DNA of 64,000 nucleotides. It comes from Pseudomonas alliivorans. GTDB taxonomy: Bacteria > Pseudomonadota > Gammaproteobacteria > Pseudomonadales > Pseudomonadaceae. The notes under the pieces are model-generated. The model saw only the letters and a program-made list of their open reading frames with translations, made no database searches and was not told where the DNA came from. Position numbers and translations under genes: made by a program. Shown piece after piece: positions 52,511-62,254 of this stretch. The first letter of the stretch is position 1, and every line of letters begins with the position of its first letter. The stretch covers positions 1 through 64,000 of the forward strand of contig NZ_JAFFZW010000010.1 of NCBI RefSeq assembly GCF_017826695.1, in the 5' to 3' direction.

Positions 52511-53722
52511 ATGCAGTTCAGCAAATCGAACAAGCTCGCTAACGTCTGCTACGACATTCGCGGGCCGGTGCTCAAGCACGCCAAACGCCTGGAAGAGGAA
52601 GGCCATCGCATCCTCAAGCTGAACATCGGCAACCCGGCACCGTTTGGATTCGAGGCGCCGGATGAAATCCTGCAGGACGTGATCCGCAACCTGCCGACCG
52701 CGCAGGGCTACAGCGACTCCAAAGGCCTGTTCAGCGCCCGCAAGGCCGTGATGCAGTACTACCAGCAGAAGCAGGTCGAAGGTGTCGGCATCGAAGACAT
52801 CTACCTGGGCAACGGCGTGTCCGAACTGATCGTGATGTCGATGCAGGCGCTGCTCAACAACGGTGATGAAGTGCTGGTCCCGGCGCCCGACTATCCGTTG
52901 TGGACTGCCGCGGTCGCGCTGTCCGGCGGCAACCCGGTACATTACCTGTGCGACGAGCAGGCCAACTGGTGGCCGGACCTGGCCGACATCAAGGCCAAGA
53001 TCACCCCTAACACCAAGGCCATGGTGATCATCAACCCGAACAACCCGACGGGCGCGGTGTACTCGAAAGAAGTGCTGCTGGGCATGCTGGAGCTGGCCCG
53101 CCAGCACAATCTGGTGGTGTTCTCCGACGAGATCTACGACAAGATTCTCTATGACGACGCCGTGCACGTGTGCACCGCGTCCCTGGCACCGGATCTGCTG
53201 TGCCTGACCTTCAACGGCCTGTCCAAGTCGTACCGGGTCGCAGGCTTCCGCTCCGGCTGGATCGCGATTTCCGGCCCCAAGCACAATGCACAGAGCTACA
53301 TCGAAGGCATCGACATTCTGGCCAACATGCGCCTGTGTGCCAACGTACCGAGCCAGCACGCCATCCAGACCGCACTGGGCGGTTACCAGAGCATCAATGA
53401 CCTTATTCTCCCGCCGGGCCGCCTGCTGGAGCAACGCAACCGGACCTGGGAATTGCTCAACGACATTCCCGGCGTCAGCTGCGTGAAGCCAATGGGTGCG
53501 CTGTATGCCTTCCCGCGCATCGACCCGAAAATCTGTCCGATCCACAACGACGAGAAATTCGTGCTGGACCTGCTGCTGTCGGAAAAACTGCTGGTTGTAC
53601 AAGGCACCGCATTCAACTGGCCATGGCCCGATCACTTCCGCGTGGTGACCTTGCCTCGCGTGGACGAGCTGGAGCAGGCCATTGGCCGCATCGGCAACTT
53701 CCTGAAGGGTTATCGCCAGTAG
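52511..53722 (+). CDS. alaA: Glutamate-pyruvate aminotransferase AlaA
   Basis: A 403-residue class I aminotransferase making alanine from pyruvate and glutamate. Signature segments are KLNIGNPAPFGFEAP, YSDSKGLFSARKAVMQYYQ, VIINPNNPTGAVYSKEVL, DEIYDKILYDD and the PLP-lysine motif FNGLSKSYRVAGFRSGW. It closely matches E. coli AlaA (YfbQ). The ATG at 52511 is chosen by homology. A clear terminator follows. Confidence 0.93.
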   Translation: MQFSKSNKLANVCYDIRGPVLKHAKRLEEEGHRILKLNIGNPAPFGFEAPDEILQDVIRNLPTAQGYSDSKGLFSARKAVMQYYQQKQVEGVGIEDIYLGNGVSELIVMSMQALLNNGDEVLVPAPDYPLWTAAVALSGGNPVHYLCDEQANWWPDLADIKAKITPNTKAMVIINPNNPTGAVYSKEVLLGMLELARQHNLVVFSDEIYDKILYDDAVHVCTASLAPDLLCLTFNGLSKSYRVAGFRSGWIAISGPKHNAQSYIEGIDILANMRLCANVPSQHAIQTALGGYQSINDLILPPGRLLEQRNRTWELLNDIPGVSCVKPMGALYAFPRIDPKICPIHNDEKFVLDLLLSEKLLVVQGTAFNWPWPDHFRVVTLPRVDELEQAIGRIGNFLKGYRQ

Positions 53723-53751
53723 GCCATCACCGGATGTGACGTCCACGCACC

Positions 53752-53780
53752 ATGCCCCGACCTGTTCGGGGCATTTTATT
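53752..53780 (+). terminator. Rho-independent terminator of alaA
   Basis: ATGCCCCGA pairs with TCGGGGCAT around CCTGT, followed by TTTATTT, 30 bases past the alaA stop. Confidence 0.9.
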
Positions 53781-53988
53781 TATGACCTGGACCGACACGG
53801 TCGCCGTTCGGCTTTCAGCCGCTACAAGGTCGGGGGCTATGGCTCAGGCGCCGTTCAGGTTGCCGGGATTAAGATCGAATCAGACCAGAGGACACAGTTT
53901 GAAATAGTCCCCCTGTTGAATAGCGACAGGCATCACCTTATATACCCGGCATCCAGTTACATTTTGTCCTGAGGAGAACGTTTCGACC

Positions 53989-54876
53989 ATGATGCGCATT
54001 TTGCTGTTTTTGGCCACTAACCTTGCGGTCGTGCTGATAGCCAGCATTACCCTGAGCCTTTTTGGCTTCAATGGGTTCATGGCGGCCAACGGGGTTGATC
54101 TGAACCTCAATCAGCTGCTGGTTTTCTGCGCTGTGTTCGGTTTCGCGGGCTCTCTGTTTTCGCTGTTCATTTCCAAATGGATGGCCAAGATGAGCACCGG
54201 CACTCAGATCATTACCCAGCCGCGTACCCGCCATGAGCAATGGTTGCTGCAGACCGTGGAACAACTGTCCCGCGATGCAGGCATCAAGATGCCGGAAGTC
54301 GGTATCTTCCCGGCCTACGAGGCCAACGCGTTCGCGACGGGCTGGAACAAGAACGACGCACTGGTTGCCGTCAGCCAGGGTCTGCTCGAGCGTTTTTCGC
54401 CCGATGAGGTGAAGGCGGTGCTGGCCCACGAGATCGGCCACGTGTCGAATGGCGATATGGTGACACTGGCGTTGGTACAGGGCGTGGTGAACACCTTCGT
54501 GATGTTCTTTGCCCGTATCATCGGTAACTTTGTGGACAAGGTCATATTCAAGACCGAAAACGGTCAGGGCATCGCTTACTACATCACGACGATTTTCGCC
54601 GAACTGGTCCTGGGTTTCCTGGCCAGCGCCATCGTGATGTGGTTTTCGCGCAAACGTGAGTTCCGCGCCGACGATGCCGGTGCACGCCTGGCCGGAACCC
54701 AGTCGATGATCAGTGCCTTGCAGCGTCTGCGCTCCGAGCAGGGTGTACCGGTTAACATGCCTGACAGCCTGACGGCGTTCGGCATCAATGCCAGCCTGAA
54801 GCACGGTATCGCCGGCCTGTTCATGAGCCACCCGCCGCTGGAAGTGCGTATCGAGGCGCTGCGTCGCCGCGGTTGA
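53989..54876 (+). CDS. htpX: Membrane zinc metalloprotease HtpX
   Basis: A 295-residue inner-membrane M48 protease that degrades misfolded membrane proteins alongside FtsH. The zinc motif HEIGH is at residues 147-151 (VLAHEIGHVSNGD), with the third ligand in FRADDAGARLAG. Hydrophobic helices are at about 4-24, 40-60, 160-180 and 195-215. The ATG-ATG start is preceded by GAGGAG. Length matches E. coli HtpX. Confidence 0.95.
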   Translation: MMRILLFLATNLAVVLIASITLSLFGFNGFMAANGVDLNLNQLLVFCAVFGFAGSLFSLFISKWMAKMSTGTQIITQPRTRHEQWLLQTVEQLSRDAGIKMPEVGIFPAYEANAFATGWNKNDALVAVSQGLLERFSPDEVKAVLAHEIGHVSNGDMVTLALVQGVVNTFVMFFARIIGNFVDKVIFKTENGQGIAYYITTIFAELVLGFLASAIVMWFSRKREFRADDAGARLAGTQSMISALQRLRSEQGVPVNMPDSLTAFGINASLKHGIAGLFMSHPPLEVRIEALRRRG

Positions 54877-54899
54877 TCAAGCTGACAGTGACGGAAAGA

Positions 54900-54923
54900 G
54901 GGCGACGTGAGTCGCCCTTTTTT
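54900..54923 (+). terminator. Rho-independent terminator of htpX
   Basis: GGGCGAC-gtga-GTCGCCC is followed directly by six T, about 23 bases past the htpX stop. Confidence 0.94.
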
Positions 54924-54993
54924 ATGCTTTCGATAGCCGACGCAACACTGCTTACAGCACACCTGCCTGGTACGAGACGCTGTGTCTGCAGAA

Positions 54994-55665
54994 TCAAGCG
55001 TCGGCTGTAACCCTGCGCTCCATCCAGTAAACACACTCTTGCATACGCCCCAAGCCTGCATCCAACGCTCTGGGGCTGCTCTGGAGCGCATCGCGCTCGC
55101 TGACCCGCTTCATGCTCCAGTGTGCCGACACATGAGCCTGCAGCCACTCGTGAGGAACCGAGAACGGCGGACCATCCAGTTCGGCCTGATCGTAATCCAG
55201 GGTGATGAGTAATCCGCTGCACACCGGCGGCATCAACTGTTCCAGCTGTCGGACGTAACGCTCACGCATATCAGGCGGCAGCGCGATCATCGCGGCGCGG
55301 TCATAAAATGCTGCGCACCGGCCGATGTCTTCAGCCGTCAGCGCAAAGAAATCACCGCACCAGATTTCGATGCCCGATGCCGAGTACAGGTCGAAGCCTT
55401 CCCGCTGCGTCAACTGCGGCTCGATCTGATGCTCAGCAAAGTAGTCTTTGACCGCCGCCTGCGACAGCTCGACACCGACCACCTGATACCCCTGCTCGAC
55501 CAGCCAGCTCATGTCATGACTCTTGCCGCACAAGGGCACCAGAACGCGGGCACCCTTCTCCAGCCCCAGTTCAGGCCAGAGTCTGCGCAAGTCCTGATTC
55601 ACGTCGGCCTGATGAAACCCGATCTGCCCCGCCGTCCAGCGCTGCTGCCAAAATTCCGTTTCCAT
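54994..55665 (-). CDS. tpm: Thiopurine S-methyltransferase
   Basis: A 223-residue SAM-dependent methyltransferase of the TPMT family: METEFWQQRWTAGQIGFHQADVNQDL, then the SAM loop RVLVPLCGKSHDMSWL, VVGVELSQAAVKDYF and YDRAAMIALPPDMRERYV. In P. syringae Tpm is known for resistance to tellurite and methylation of selenium compounds, from established literature I recall. AGGAGG precedes the ATG at 55665. It converges on htpX. Confidence 0.93.
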   Translation of the reverse strand: METEFWQQRWTAGQIGFHQADVNQDLRRLWPELGLEKGARVLVPLCGKSHDMSWLVEQGYQVVGVELSQAAVKDYFAEHQIEPQLTQREGFDLYSASGIEIWCGDFFALTAEDIGRCAAFYDRAAMIALPPDMRERYVRQLEQLMPPVCSGLLITLDYDQAELDGPPFSVPHEWLQAHVSAHWSMKRVSERDALQSSPRALDAGLGRMQECVYWMERRVTADA

Positions 55666-55765
55666 AAACCCTCCTGATAATCCGATCAAACAGCATCAAA
55701 ACTTATATTAGATTTGGATCCCGGCCCTGGCGGAAGATGAGGCATCACTATTTCACGGAGTCCAT

Positions 55766-56533
55766 ATGTTTCCCAGCCTGTTTATCTCGCACGGCTCGCC
55801 GATGCTGGCGCTGGAGCCCGGCGAGAGCGGTCCTGCGCTGGCACGTCTCGCAGCCGAAATGCCCAGACCACGCGCCATCGTGATGGTATCGGCCCATTGG
55901 GAAAACCACGAACTGATTGTCAACGGTAACCCGCAGCCGGAAACCTGGCACGACTTCGGCGGCTTCGCCGCAGAACTGTTCGCCGTTCAGTACCCCGCCC
56001 CCGGCCTGCCTGATCTGACTCGAAAAGTGGTGGAGCTGCTGGCCGCCAGCGGCCTGCCCGCACGTGTCGATAGCAGACGCCCATTCGATCATGGCGTCTG
56101 GGTGCCGCTGTCACTGATGTATCCGGAGGCCGATATTCCGGTGGTGCAGATTTCCCTGCCCAGCAGACAAGGCCCCGAACTGCAGACCCGTATCGGCCAG
56201 GCGCTCGCAGGTTTGCGCGCTGACGGCGTACTGATCATCGGCTCCGGCAGCATCACCCATAATCTGGGCGAACTGAGCTGGAACGGTGACTCGCCGCGCG
56301 TGGAGCCATGGGCTCAGGCATTCAGGGACTGGATGATCGACAGGCTGGGCAGCGATGACGAAAGCGCACTGCACCACTACCGCAGCCTCGCGCCACATGC
56401 CGTCCGCGCCCACCCGAGCGACGAGCACCTGTTGCCGCTGTACTTCGCCAGAGGCGCAGGCGGTGAGTTCCGCGTTGCGCATCAGGGTTTCACCATGGGC
56501 GCGCTGGGCATGGACATCTATCGGTTCGGCTGA
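55766..56533 (+). CDS. ygiD: YgiD-like LigB-family ring-opening dioxygenase
   Basis: A 255-residue class III extradiol dioxygenase. Metal ligands are in FISHGSPMLALE, SAHWE and RPFDHGVWVPLSLMYPEADIPVVQISL, with GSGSITHNLGEL. It matches E. coli YgiD, which has 4,5-DOPA extradiol dioxygenase activity. The natural substrate is unknown. CACGGAG precedes the ATG. A shared terminator separates it from deaD. Confidence 0.88.
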   Translation: MFPSLFISHGSPMLALEPGESGPALARLAAEMPRPRAIVMVSAHWENHELIVNGNPQPETWHDFGGFAAELFAVQYPAPGLPDLTRKVVELLAASGLPARVDSRRPFDHGVWVPLSLMYPEADIPVVQISLPSRQGPELQTRIGQALAGLRADGVLIIGSGSITHNLGELSWNGDSPRVEPWAQAFRDWMIDRLGSDDESALHHYRSLAPHAVRAHPSDEHLLPLYFARGAGGEFRVAHQGFTMGALGMDIYRFG

Positions 56534-56551
56534 TACCTGAAAAATCCCAAT

Positions 56552-56583
56552 AAAAAATCCCCGAACCAGTCGGGGATTTTTAT
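56552..56583. terminator. Bidirectional terminator between ygiD and deaD
   Basis: A 12-bp stem, AAAAATCCCCGA with TCGGGGATTTTT, and a five-base loop. Poly-U results in both directions, serving two convergent genes. Confidence 0.93.
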
Positions 56584-56606
56584 TGGACGATCAGCTCAAG
56601 AGCAGA

Positions 56607-58277
56607 TCAATCCTCGCGATAGCGACGCAGCTTCAACTGCTTGCCAGCAACGCGGGTGTCCTTGAGCTTGGTCAGCAGACGCTCAAGGCCATCTTCCGGC
56701 AGCTCGACGAGGCTGAAGCTGTCACGGACCTGGATACGGCCGATCGCTTCGCGGGCCAGGCCGCCTTCGTTGAGGATGGCACCCAGCAGGTTCTTGGCAG
56801 CGATACCATCACGCGCACCCAGCGCGGTACGGCAGCGGGCACGACCTTCGGCCAAGGGGACCGGCGCACGACGCTCGCGCTCTGGACGATCGCCACGATC
56901 ACCACGGTCCGGACGATCGCCACGCGGGGCGTTGTTCGGAACCAGTGGGCGCTCGCGCTCGATGGCAGCCAGCGTCAGGGCCTGACCGTTGGTAGCCTTG
57001 CGCAACAGAGCGGCAGCCAGTGCACGTGGCGTGCAACCGATGTCGGCAGTCAAACGATCCAGCAGATCACCGTGGGTCGACTCGGCGTCGGCGACCAGTG
57101 GCGACAGGCTGTTGGTCAGTTTCTTGATGCGGGCATCCAGTACAGCCTGGGCATCCGGCAGGCGGACTTCCGCGACCTTCTGACCGGTCACACGCTCGAT
57201 AACCTGCAGCATGCGGCGCTCACGCGGCGTAACCAGCAGCAGTGCGCGACCTTCGCGACCGGCACGACCGGTACGGCCGATACGGTGTACGTAGGACTCT
57301 GGATCGTACGGCATGTCCACGTTGAACACGTGAGTGATACGCGGAACGTCGAGACCACGGGCAGCAACGTCGGTCGCTACAACGATGTCCAGACGGCCAT
57401 CCTTGAGGGAATCGATAACGCGCTCACGCTGGTTCTGCGCGATGTCGCCGTTCAGTGCAGCGGCCTTGTAGCCTTTGGCTTCCAGCGCGCTCGCCAGATC
57501 CAGGGTCGCCTGCTTGGTGCGGACGAACATGATCAGGGCATCGAAGTCTTCGACTTCCAGCAGACTCAGAACAGCCGAGGTCTTCTGGTCAGCGTGAACC
57601 AGCAGGTGAGCCTGCTCGATCGCGGTAACGGTCTGGGTCTTGGTCTGGATCTTGACGTGCTTCGGATCGCGCAGGTGGCGTTCGGCGATGGCACGGATCG
57701 ACTGTGGCAGTGTGGCCGAGAACAGAACGGTCTGGCGGGTCTCAGGCATGGCCTTGAAGATCACTTCCAGGTCGTCCATGAAGCCCAGCTTCAGCATTTC
57801 GTCCGCTTCGTCGAGAACCAGATGGTTCACGGTCGCCAGGACTTTTTCGTCACGGCGAAGGTGATCGCAGAGACGGCCCGGGGTGGCGACAACGATTTGT
57901 GCGCCGTTGCGGATAGCCTTGAGCTGAGGGCCCATAGGCGCGCCGCCGTAGACCGCTACAACGGTCACGCCCGGCATTTGTTTTGCGTAGGTCTCGAACG
58001 CGGTGGCAACTTGAAGTGCCAGCTCGCGGGTCGGGGCCAGGATCAGTGCTTGCGGCTCGCGCTTGCTCGGGTCGATGCGATGCAGGATAGGCAGTGCGAA
58101 CGCGGCGGTTTTACCCGTACCGGTCTGCGCCTGACCAATCATGTCGTGACCGGCGAGAATAATCGGGATCGATTGCTGCTGGATGGCCGAAGGCTCTTCG
58201 TAGCCAGTGGCGACGACAGCTGCAACGATATTGGGATGAAGTTCGAGAGCGGCGAAGCCGCCGGTTTCCTGGGTCAT
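56607..58277 (-). CDS. deaD: DEAD-box RNA helicase DeaD/CsdA
   Basis: A 556-residue ATP-dependent RNA helicase involved in ribosome assembly and cold adaptation. Motifs in order: Q motif (YEEPSAIQQQSIP), Walker A AQTGTGKT (50-57), PTRELALQ, TPGRLCDHL, VLDEADEML, SAT, ARGLDVPRITHVFN and HRIGRTGRAG. An Arg/Asp/Gly-rich linker (RGDRPDRGDRGDRPERERR) and a C-terminal DbpA-type RNA-binding domain (about 480-556) follow. The long leader (58278 onward) is usual for cold-shock mRNAs. Confidence 0.93.
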   Translation of the reverse strand: MTQETGGFAALELHPNIVAAVVATGYEEPSAIQQQSIPIILAGHDMIGQAQTGTGKTAAFALPILHRIDPSKREPQALILAPTRELALQVATAFETYAKQMPGVTVVAVYGGAPMGPQLKAIRNGAQIVVATPGRLCDHLRRDEKVLATVNHLVLDEADEMLKLGFMDDLEVIFKAMPETRQTVLFSATLPQSIRAIAERHLRDPKHVKIQTKTQTVTAIEQAHLLVHADQKTSAVLSLLEVEDFDALIMFVRTKQATLDLASALEAKGYKAAALNGDIAQNQRERVIDSLKDGRLDIVVATDVAARGLDVPRITHVFNVDMPYDPESYVHRIGRTGRAGREGRALLLVTPRERRMLQVIERVTGQKVAEVRLPDAQAVLDARIKKLTNSLSPLVADAESTHGDLLDRLTADIGCTPRALAAALLRKATNGQALTLAAIERERPLVPNNAPRGDRPDRGDRGDRPERERRAPVPLAEGRARCRTALGARDGIAAKNLLGAILNEGGLAREAIGRIQVRDSFSLVELPEDGLERLLTKLKDTRVAGKQLKLRRYRED

Positions 58278-58716
58278 GGGTCTGCCTCTAGTGCATCCGC
58301 AAAGACCCATGCTTCAAAGCTGCGCGTGCCGTGTACGACCTTGAGGTCACCCTGGCTGCTTTGTCGGCGGGGATTTGCGAAAACGTTTGATGAATGGATC
58401 GTCAATGATAGTTCGCAGTGCGAACGCGCGACCGAAGCGGGCTTCGGAGAACTGCTATATCACGACGAGGGCCTCGTTAAGGCCGGCGCGCACTATACCG
58501 GAATTACGCACGAAAGTGAGTCTTTTTTTTGCGAAACGTTGCCGGCCAGGCGAGAAAAATCAGGCGTTTCAAACCCTGAGCTTCCTGCCTGGCACCGTAC
58601 GGCCCCGCGATTGCGGGGACGGCAGCTTAAACGTTTCACTGATTCCTGCAAATGATCAGGGTCAGGACTTTCGACGTGCGGCGAATTGTCCCACACTGTT
58701 TTTGGTTTTGTCAGGC
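58278..58716. other. Non-coding region upstream of deaD
   Basis: This 439-base gap holds the terminator of the methyltransferase gene (58555-58579), a GC-rich hairpin (CCCCGC-gatt-GCGGGG at 58603-58618), a T8 run on the plus strand at 58523-58530, and presumably the deaD promoter with a long leader. I see no supported gene. Confidence 0.6.
58555..58579 (-). terminator. Terminator of the spermidine-synthase-like gene
   Basis: On the minus strand TCAGGGTT-tga-AAC(G)CCTGA forms eight base pairs with one bulge and is followed by TTTTTC. It lies 140 bases past the stop codon at 58717, so the transcript would have a long 3' end. Confidence 0.65.
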
Positions 58717-59478
58717 TCAGGTCGCAGGCCGGACTGCCTTGATCAATGAGTCCAGCGAATAACCCAGCCGGGGCGTCAGCGCTTCGGCGCGTCGGGCGAG
58801 TGCTTCGAGGTCCAGCGTCTGTTCCAGATCCGCAGGCACGATGAGGATGACGTTGCCCTCCTTCACCGGCAGCTCCCAGTAATGGCGATGATAAAGGCCG
58901 CGCAACAGGGCAGCACCCAAGGGTTTGCCATCGTCGGTCGCCCATTGGTTGATGATCAGCCACCCACCGGGGTTCAGGCGCTGCTGACAGCCGTGCAGAA
59001 AATTCCAGGCCAGATGCCCGACACCGGGGCCGACATCCGTATAGAGGTCGACGAAAATCAGGTCCGCAGGCTCCGTGGTATCGAGCAGATCGAGCGCATC
59101 GCCGATACGTATATATAGACGCGGATCGTCGTCCAGCCCCATGTACTCCATCGCCAGGCGCGGGACGTCCGGGCGCAGCTCGATCACCTCGACGTCTTCA
59201 AGCGGCAGAAACTTCATGCACGCCTGGGTCAGTGTCCCGGCACCCAATCCCAGAAACAGCGCGCTTTCAGGCGCCTCATGGCACAGCGCACCAATCAGCA
59301 TTGCGCGGGTGTAGTCATACTCCAGCCAGCTGGGATCGGCCGTGAAGGTGCAACTCTGTTCGATGGCATCGCCAAATTCGAGGAAGCGATAGTCGTCGAC
59401 TTCCAGCACGCGGATCATGCCGAAATCATCGTGGACTTCCGCCAGAATCCGTTCCACGCGTTCACGCTCTTCCGTCAT
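58717..59478 (-). CDS. Spermidine synthase-like methyltransferase-fold protein
   Basis: A 253-residue protein of the spermidine synthase-like Rossmann fold: DDYRFLEFGDAIEQS, the glycine-rich loop ALFLGLGAGTLTQACM, VEVIELRPDVPRLAMEYM, YIRIGDALDLLD and DLIFVDLYTDVGPGVGHLAW. Substrate residues of true putrescine aminopropyltransferases are not obvious, so no polyamine function is claimed. The ATG at 59478 is chosen by homology. It is divergent from the DAHP synthase gene. Confidence 0.82.
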   Translation of the reverse strand: MTEERERVERILAEVHDDFGMIRVLEVDDYRFLEFGDAIEQSCTFTADPSWLEYDYTRAMLIGALCHEAPESALFLGLGAGTLTQACMKFLPLEDVEVIELRPDVPRLAMEYMGLDDDPRLYIRIGDALDLLDTTEPADLIFVDLYTDVGPGVGHLAWNFLHGCQQRLNPGGWLIINQWATDDGKPLGAALLRGLYHRHYWELPVKEGNVILIVPADLEQTLDLEALARRAEALTPRLGYSLDSLIKAVRPAT

Positions 59479-59640
59479 TACCGTTCCCGATTGGCCCGCA
59501 AAACGCGGATTGTCGGCCAAGCCACGAGCTTTGTCACATTTTCACGGGGCGCAACAGGCCCCCGGTTATCTGCAGTCCGCTGGCAGCAGCACGGCGAACT
59601 GCTAACATGCCGATCCGATTGCACAACCCTAGAGCCAACA

Positions 59641-60987
59641 ATGAGCCAACCCTGGACCCCCGACAGCTGGCGGGCACTGCCGATTCAACAGCAACCTCAC
59701 TACCCGGACGCCGAGCATCTTTCCAGGGTCGAACACAGCCTGGCCAGTTACCCGCCGCTGGTGTTCGCCGGCGAAGCCCGAGAACTGCGTCGCCAGTTCG
59801 CCGAAGTGACCCAGGGCCGCGCGTTCCTGCTGCAGGGCGGCGATTGCGCCGAAAGCTTCATGGAGTTTTCGGCCGGCAAGATTCGCGACACGTTCAAGGT
59901 GCTACTGCAGATGGCCGTGGTAATGACCTTTGCCGCAGGCTGCCCGGTGGTGAAGGTCGGACGCATGGCGGGGCAGTTCGCCAAGCCGCGCTCGGCCAAC
60001 GATGAAACCATCGATGGCGTTACCCTTCCGGCCTACCGTGGCGACATCGTCAACGGCATCGGCTTCGACGAGAAAAGCCGCGTTCCCGACCCGGATCGTC
60101 TGGTGCAGGCCTACAACCAGTCCACCGCCACGCTCAACCTGCTGCGCGCCTTTGCCCAGGGAGGCTTTGCCGACCTGCATCAGGTGCATCAGTGGAACCT
60201 GGACTTCATCGCCCATTCGGCGCTGGGCGAAAAGTACAGCCAGCTCGCCGACCGTATCGACGAAACGCTCGCCTTCATGCGCGCCTGCGGCATGGACACG
60301 TCGCCGCAATTGCGCGAGACCAGCTTCTTCACCGCCCACGAGGCCCTGCTGCTCAACTATGAGGAAGCCTTCGTTCGCCGTGACAGCCTGACCAATGATT
60401 ACTACGACTGCTCCGCACACATGCTGTGGATCGGCGACCGCACACGGCAGCTGGATGGCGCGCATGTCGAGTTTCTGCGCGGCGTGAACAATCCGATCGG
60501 CGTCAAGGTCGGGCCGAGCATGAACACCGACGATCTGATCCGCCTGATCGATATTCTCAACCCGGACAATGACCCGGGCCGCTTGAACCTGATCGCGCGC
60601 ATGGGCGCGAACAAGGTCGGCGATCACCTGCCTCAGCTGATTCGCGCCGTCGAACGTGAAGGTCGCAAGGTGCTGTGGAGTTCGGACCCGATGCATGGCA
60701 ACACCATCAAAGCCAGCAGCGGTTACAAGACCCGCGATTTCGCGCAGATTCTGGGCGAGGTCAAACAGTTCTTTCAGGTGCATCAGGCCGAAGGCACCTA
60801 CGCAGGCGGCATCCATATCGAGATGACCGGTCAGAACGTCACCGAATGCATCGGCGGTGCCCGCCCGATCACCGAAGATGGCTTGTCGGATCGTTACCAC
60901 ACTCATTGCGACCCGCGGATGAACGCCGATCAGTCGCTTGAGCTGGCGTTCCTGATTGCCGAGACCCTGAAACAGGTACGCCGCTAA
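59641..60987 (+). CDS. aroF: Class II DAHP synthase
   Basis: A 448-residue type II (plant-type) 3-deoxy-D-arabino-heptulosonate 7-phosphate synthase, the first shikimate pathway step. Conserved pieces: WTPDSWRALPIQQQPHYPD, GRAFLLQGGDCAESFMEFS, VVKVGRMAGQFAKPRS, GVKVGPSM, LIARMGANKVGDHLPQLI, WSSDPMHGNTIKA and GGIHIEMTGQNVTECIGGARP. No PhzC-type phenazine genes are next to it, so a housekeeping role is likely. The ATG at 59641 is the first conserved Met. It converges on ycaQ with seven bases between. Confidence 0.94.
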   Translation: MSQPWTPDSWRALPIQQQPHYPDAEHLSRVEHSLASYPPLVFAGEARELRRQFAEVTQGRAFLLQGGDCAESFMEFSAGKIRDTFKVLLQMAVVMTFAAGCPVVKVGRMAGQFAKPRSANDETIDGVTLPAYRGDIVNGIGFDEKSRVPDPDRLVQAYNQSTATLNLLRAFAQGGFADLHQVHQWNLDFIAHSALGEKYSQLADRIDETLAFMRACGMDTSPQLRETSFFTAHEALLLNYEEAFVRRDSLTNDYYDCSAHMLWIGDRTRQLDGAHVEFLRGVNNPIGVKVGPSMNTDDLIRLIDILNPDNDPGRLNLIARMGANKVGDHLPQLIRAVEREGRKVLWSSDPMHGNTIKASSGYKTRDFAQILGEVKQFFQVHQAEGTYAGGIHIEMTGQNVTECIGGARPITEDGLSDRYHTHCDPRMNADQSLELAFLIAETLKQVRR

Positions 60988-60994
60988 ACTGCCT

Positions 60995-62200
60995 TCAGCT
61001 TTCCAGCGCTCTCGCCAGACGCGCCCCGCTTTCGCGCTGGCAATTGACCTGAATCTGCGCCAACCCCAGCCAATTGGCCAGTTGGCGCAGATTATCTGCC
61101 AGGGCTTGCATGCCCTCCTCGTCCAGACCGTTCGGCTCTTCATGCACGGCATGCACAGCCAGGCGACGGGCTGCACGCTCGGCACGCAGATCTACCCGCG
61201 CGGCGATACGCTCATTGTGCAGGAACGGCAGAACGTAATAGCCGTACACGCGCTTGTGCTGCGGTGTGTAGATCTCCAGCCGGTAGCGGAAATCGAACAG
61301 CCGCTCGGTGCGCGCCCGCTCCCAGACCAGTGAGTCGAACGGCGACAGCAGCGCGCTGGCGTTAACCTTGCGCGGCACCTTGCTGTCTGGCAGACAGAAC
61401 GCCTTGTGCGTCCAGCCCTGGACCTGTGCCACTTCAAGCGTCCCATCCTCGACCAACTCCGCCAGCAGGGTCCGGCTGGGTTGCGGGTCCTGACGGAAGT
61501 AATCGCGCAGATCCTTCTCGGTGCCGACACCCAACGCGCTCACCGCCTGCAACAGCAACGCCCGCTGGGCATCGGCTTCGCTGATTTCGGGTTGATCGAG
61601 TATCACCATCGGCAGGACCCGTTCGGGCAGGTCGTACAGGCGCTCGAAGCCACGACGCCCGGCCACGGTTACCTCGCCTGCGGCGAACAGCCATTCCAGC
61701 GCCTGTTTTTCCACGCTCCAGTCCCACCAGGGTCCGGCTTTTTCCTGACGCGAGCTTAGACTGCCCGCGCCCAATGCACCGCGTTCGCGTACGGCCTGCA
61801 GTACTCGCGCAATGGCTGTCTGCTGTTCACGACCGAACCTGGCCAGTCCCTGATAAATGCCCTCGCCCTGAGCCGCACGGCGCATTCGCCAGCGCATCAG
61901 CGGGTAAAGCTCGACAGGCAGCAGCGACGCTTCATGCCCCCAGTATTCGAACAGACGCCGATGCCGACCCTGGCTCCATGCGGCCTGATCCAGCAATGTC
62001 GGCGAATAGTGGCCCAACCGCGAAAACAGCGGCAGGTAATGAGAACGCACCAGCGCATTGACCGAGTCGATCTGCAACACGCCAAGTCGGCTGATCAAGT
62101 GTGTAATGTGACTGGCCTTGATCGTCGCTGGCGGCTGACGCCCGTTGAAACCCTGGGCAGCCAGTGCCAGACGACGCGCTTGTTTGAGGGACAACTCCAT
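60995..62200 (-). CDS. ycaQ: YcaQ-family winged-helix DNA glycosylase
   Basis: A 401-residue HTH_42 protein related to AlkZ. The catalytic motif of the YcaQ branch, QxD, is present as Q43-I44-D45 in RLGVLQIDSVNALVRSHYLPLFSRLG. Other marks are EYWGHEASLLP, LFAAGEVTVAGRRGFERLYDLPERV and LLSPFDSLVWERARTERLFDFRYRLEIYTP. E. coli YcaQ unhooks interstrand crosslinks and excises N-mustard lesions. The ATG at 62200 is chosen; ten upstream codons are dropped. Confidence 0.9.
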   Translation of the reverse strand: MELSLKQARRLALAAQGFNGRQPPATIKASHITHLISRLGVLQIDSVNALVRSHYLPLFSRLGHYSPTLLDQAAWSQGRHRRLFEYWGHEASLLPVELYPLMRWRMRRAAQGEGIYQGLARFGREQQTAIARVLQAVRERGALGAGSLSSRQEKAGPWWDWSVEKQALEWLFAAGEVTVAGRRGFERLYDLPERVLPMVILDQPEISEADAQRALLLQAVSALGVGTEKDLRDYFRQDPQPSRTLLAELVEDGTLEVAQVQGWTHKAFCLPDSKVPRKVNASALLSPFDSLVWERARTERLFDFRYRLEIYTPQHKRVYGYYVLPFLHNERIAARVDLRAERAARRLAVHAVHEEPNGLDEEGMQALADNLRQLANWLGLAQIQVNCQRESGARLARALES

Positions 62201-62254
62201 AGGCTTAGCGCTCCCGGTTCGAACCGTCACGCTAGCCGATTCCGGCCGGTCTTG

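Noticed and set aside
58515..58531. Plus-strand terminator with T8 run
   Set aside because: Only a 3-bp CAC-GAAA-GTG stem precedes the T-run and no plus-strand gene ends nearby.
56583..58655. 690-codon open frame antisense to deaD
   Set aside because: Shadow frame opposite a DEAD-box helicase with all motifs intact; low-complexity Gln/Gly/Thr/Val-rich translation and no family match.
59641..60987. PhzC-type DAHP synthase of a phenazine cluster
   Set aside because: Neighbours are core genes (ycaQ, deaD, methyltransferase); no phz genes are nearby, so a housekeeping role is more likely.
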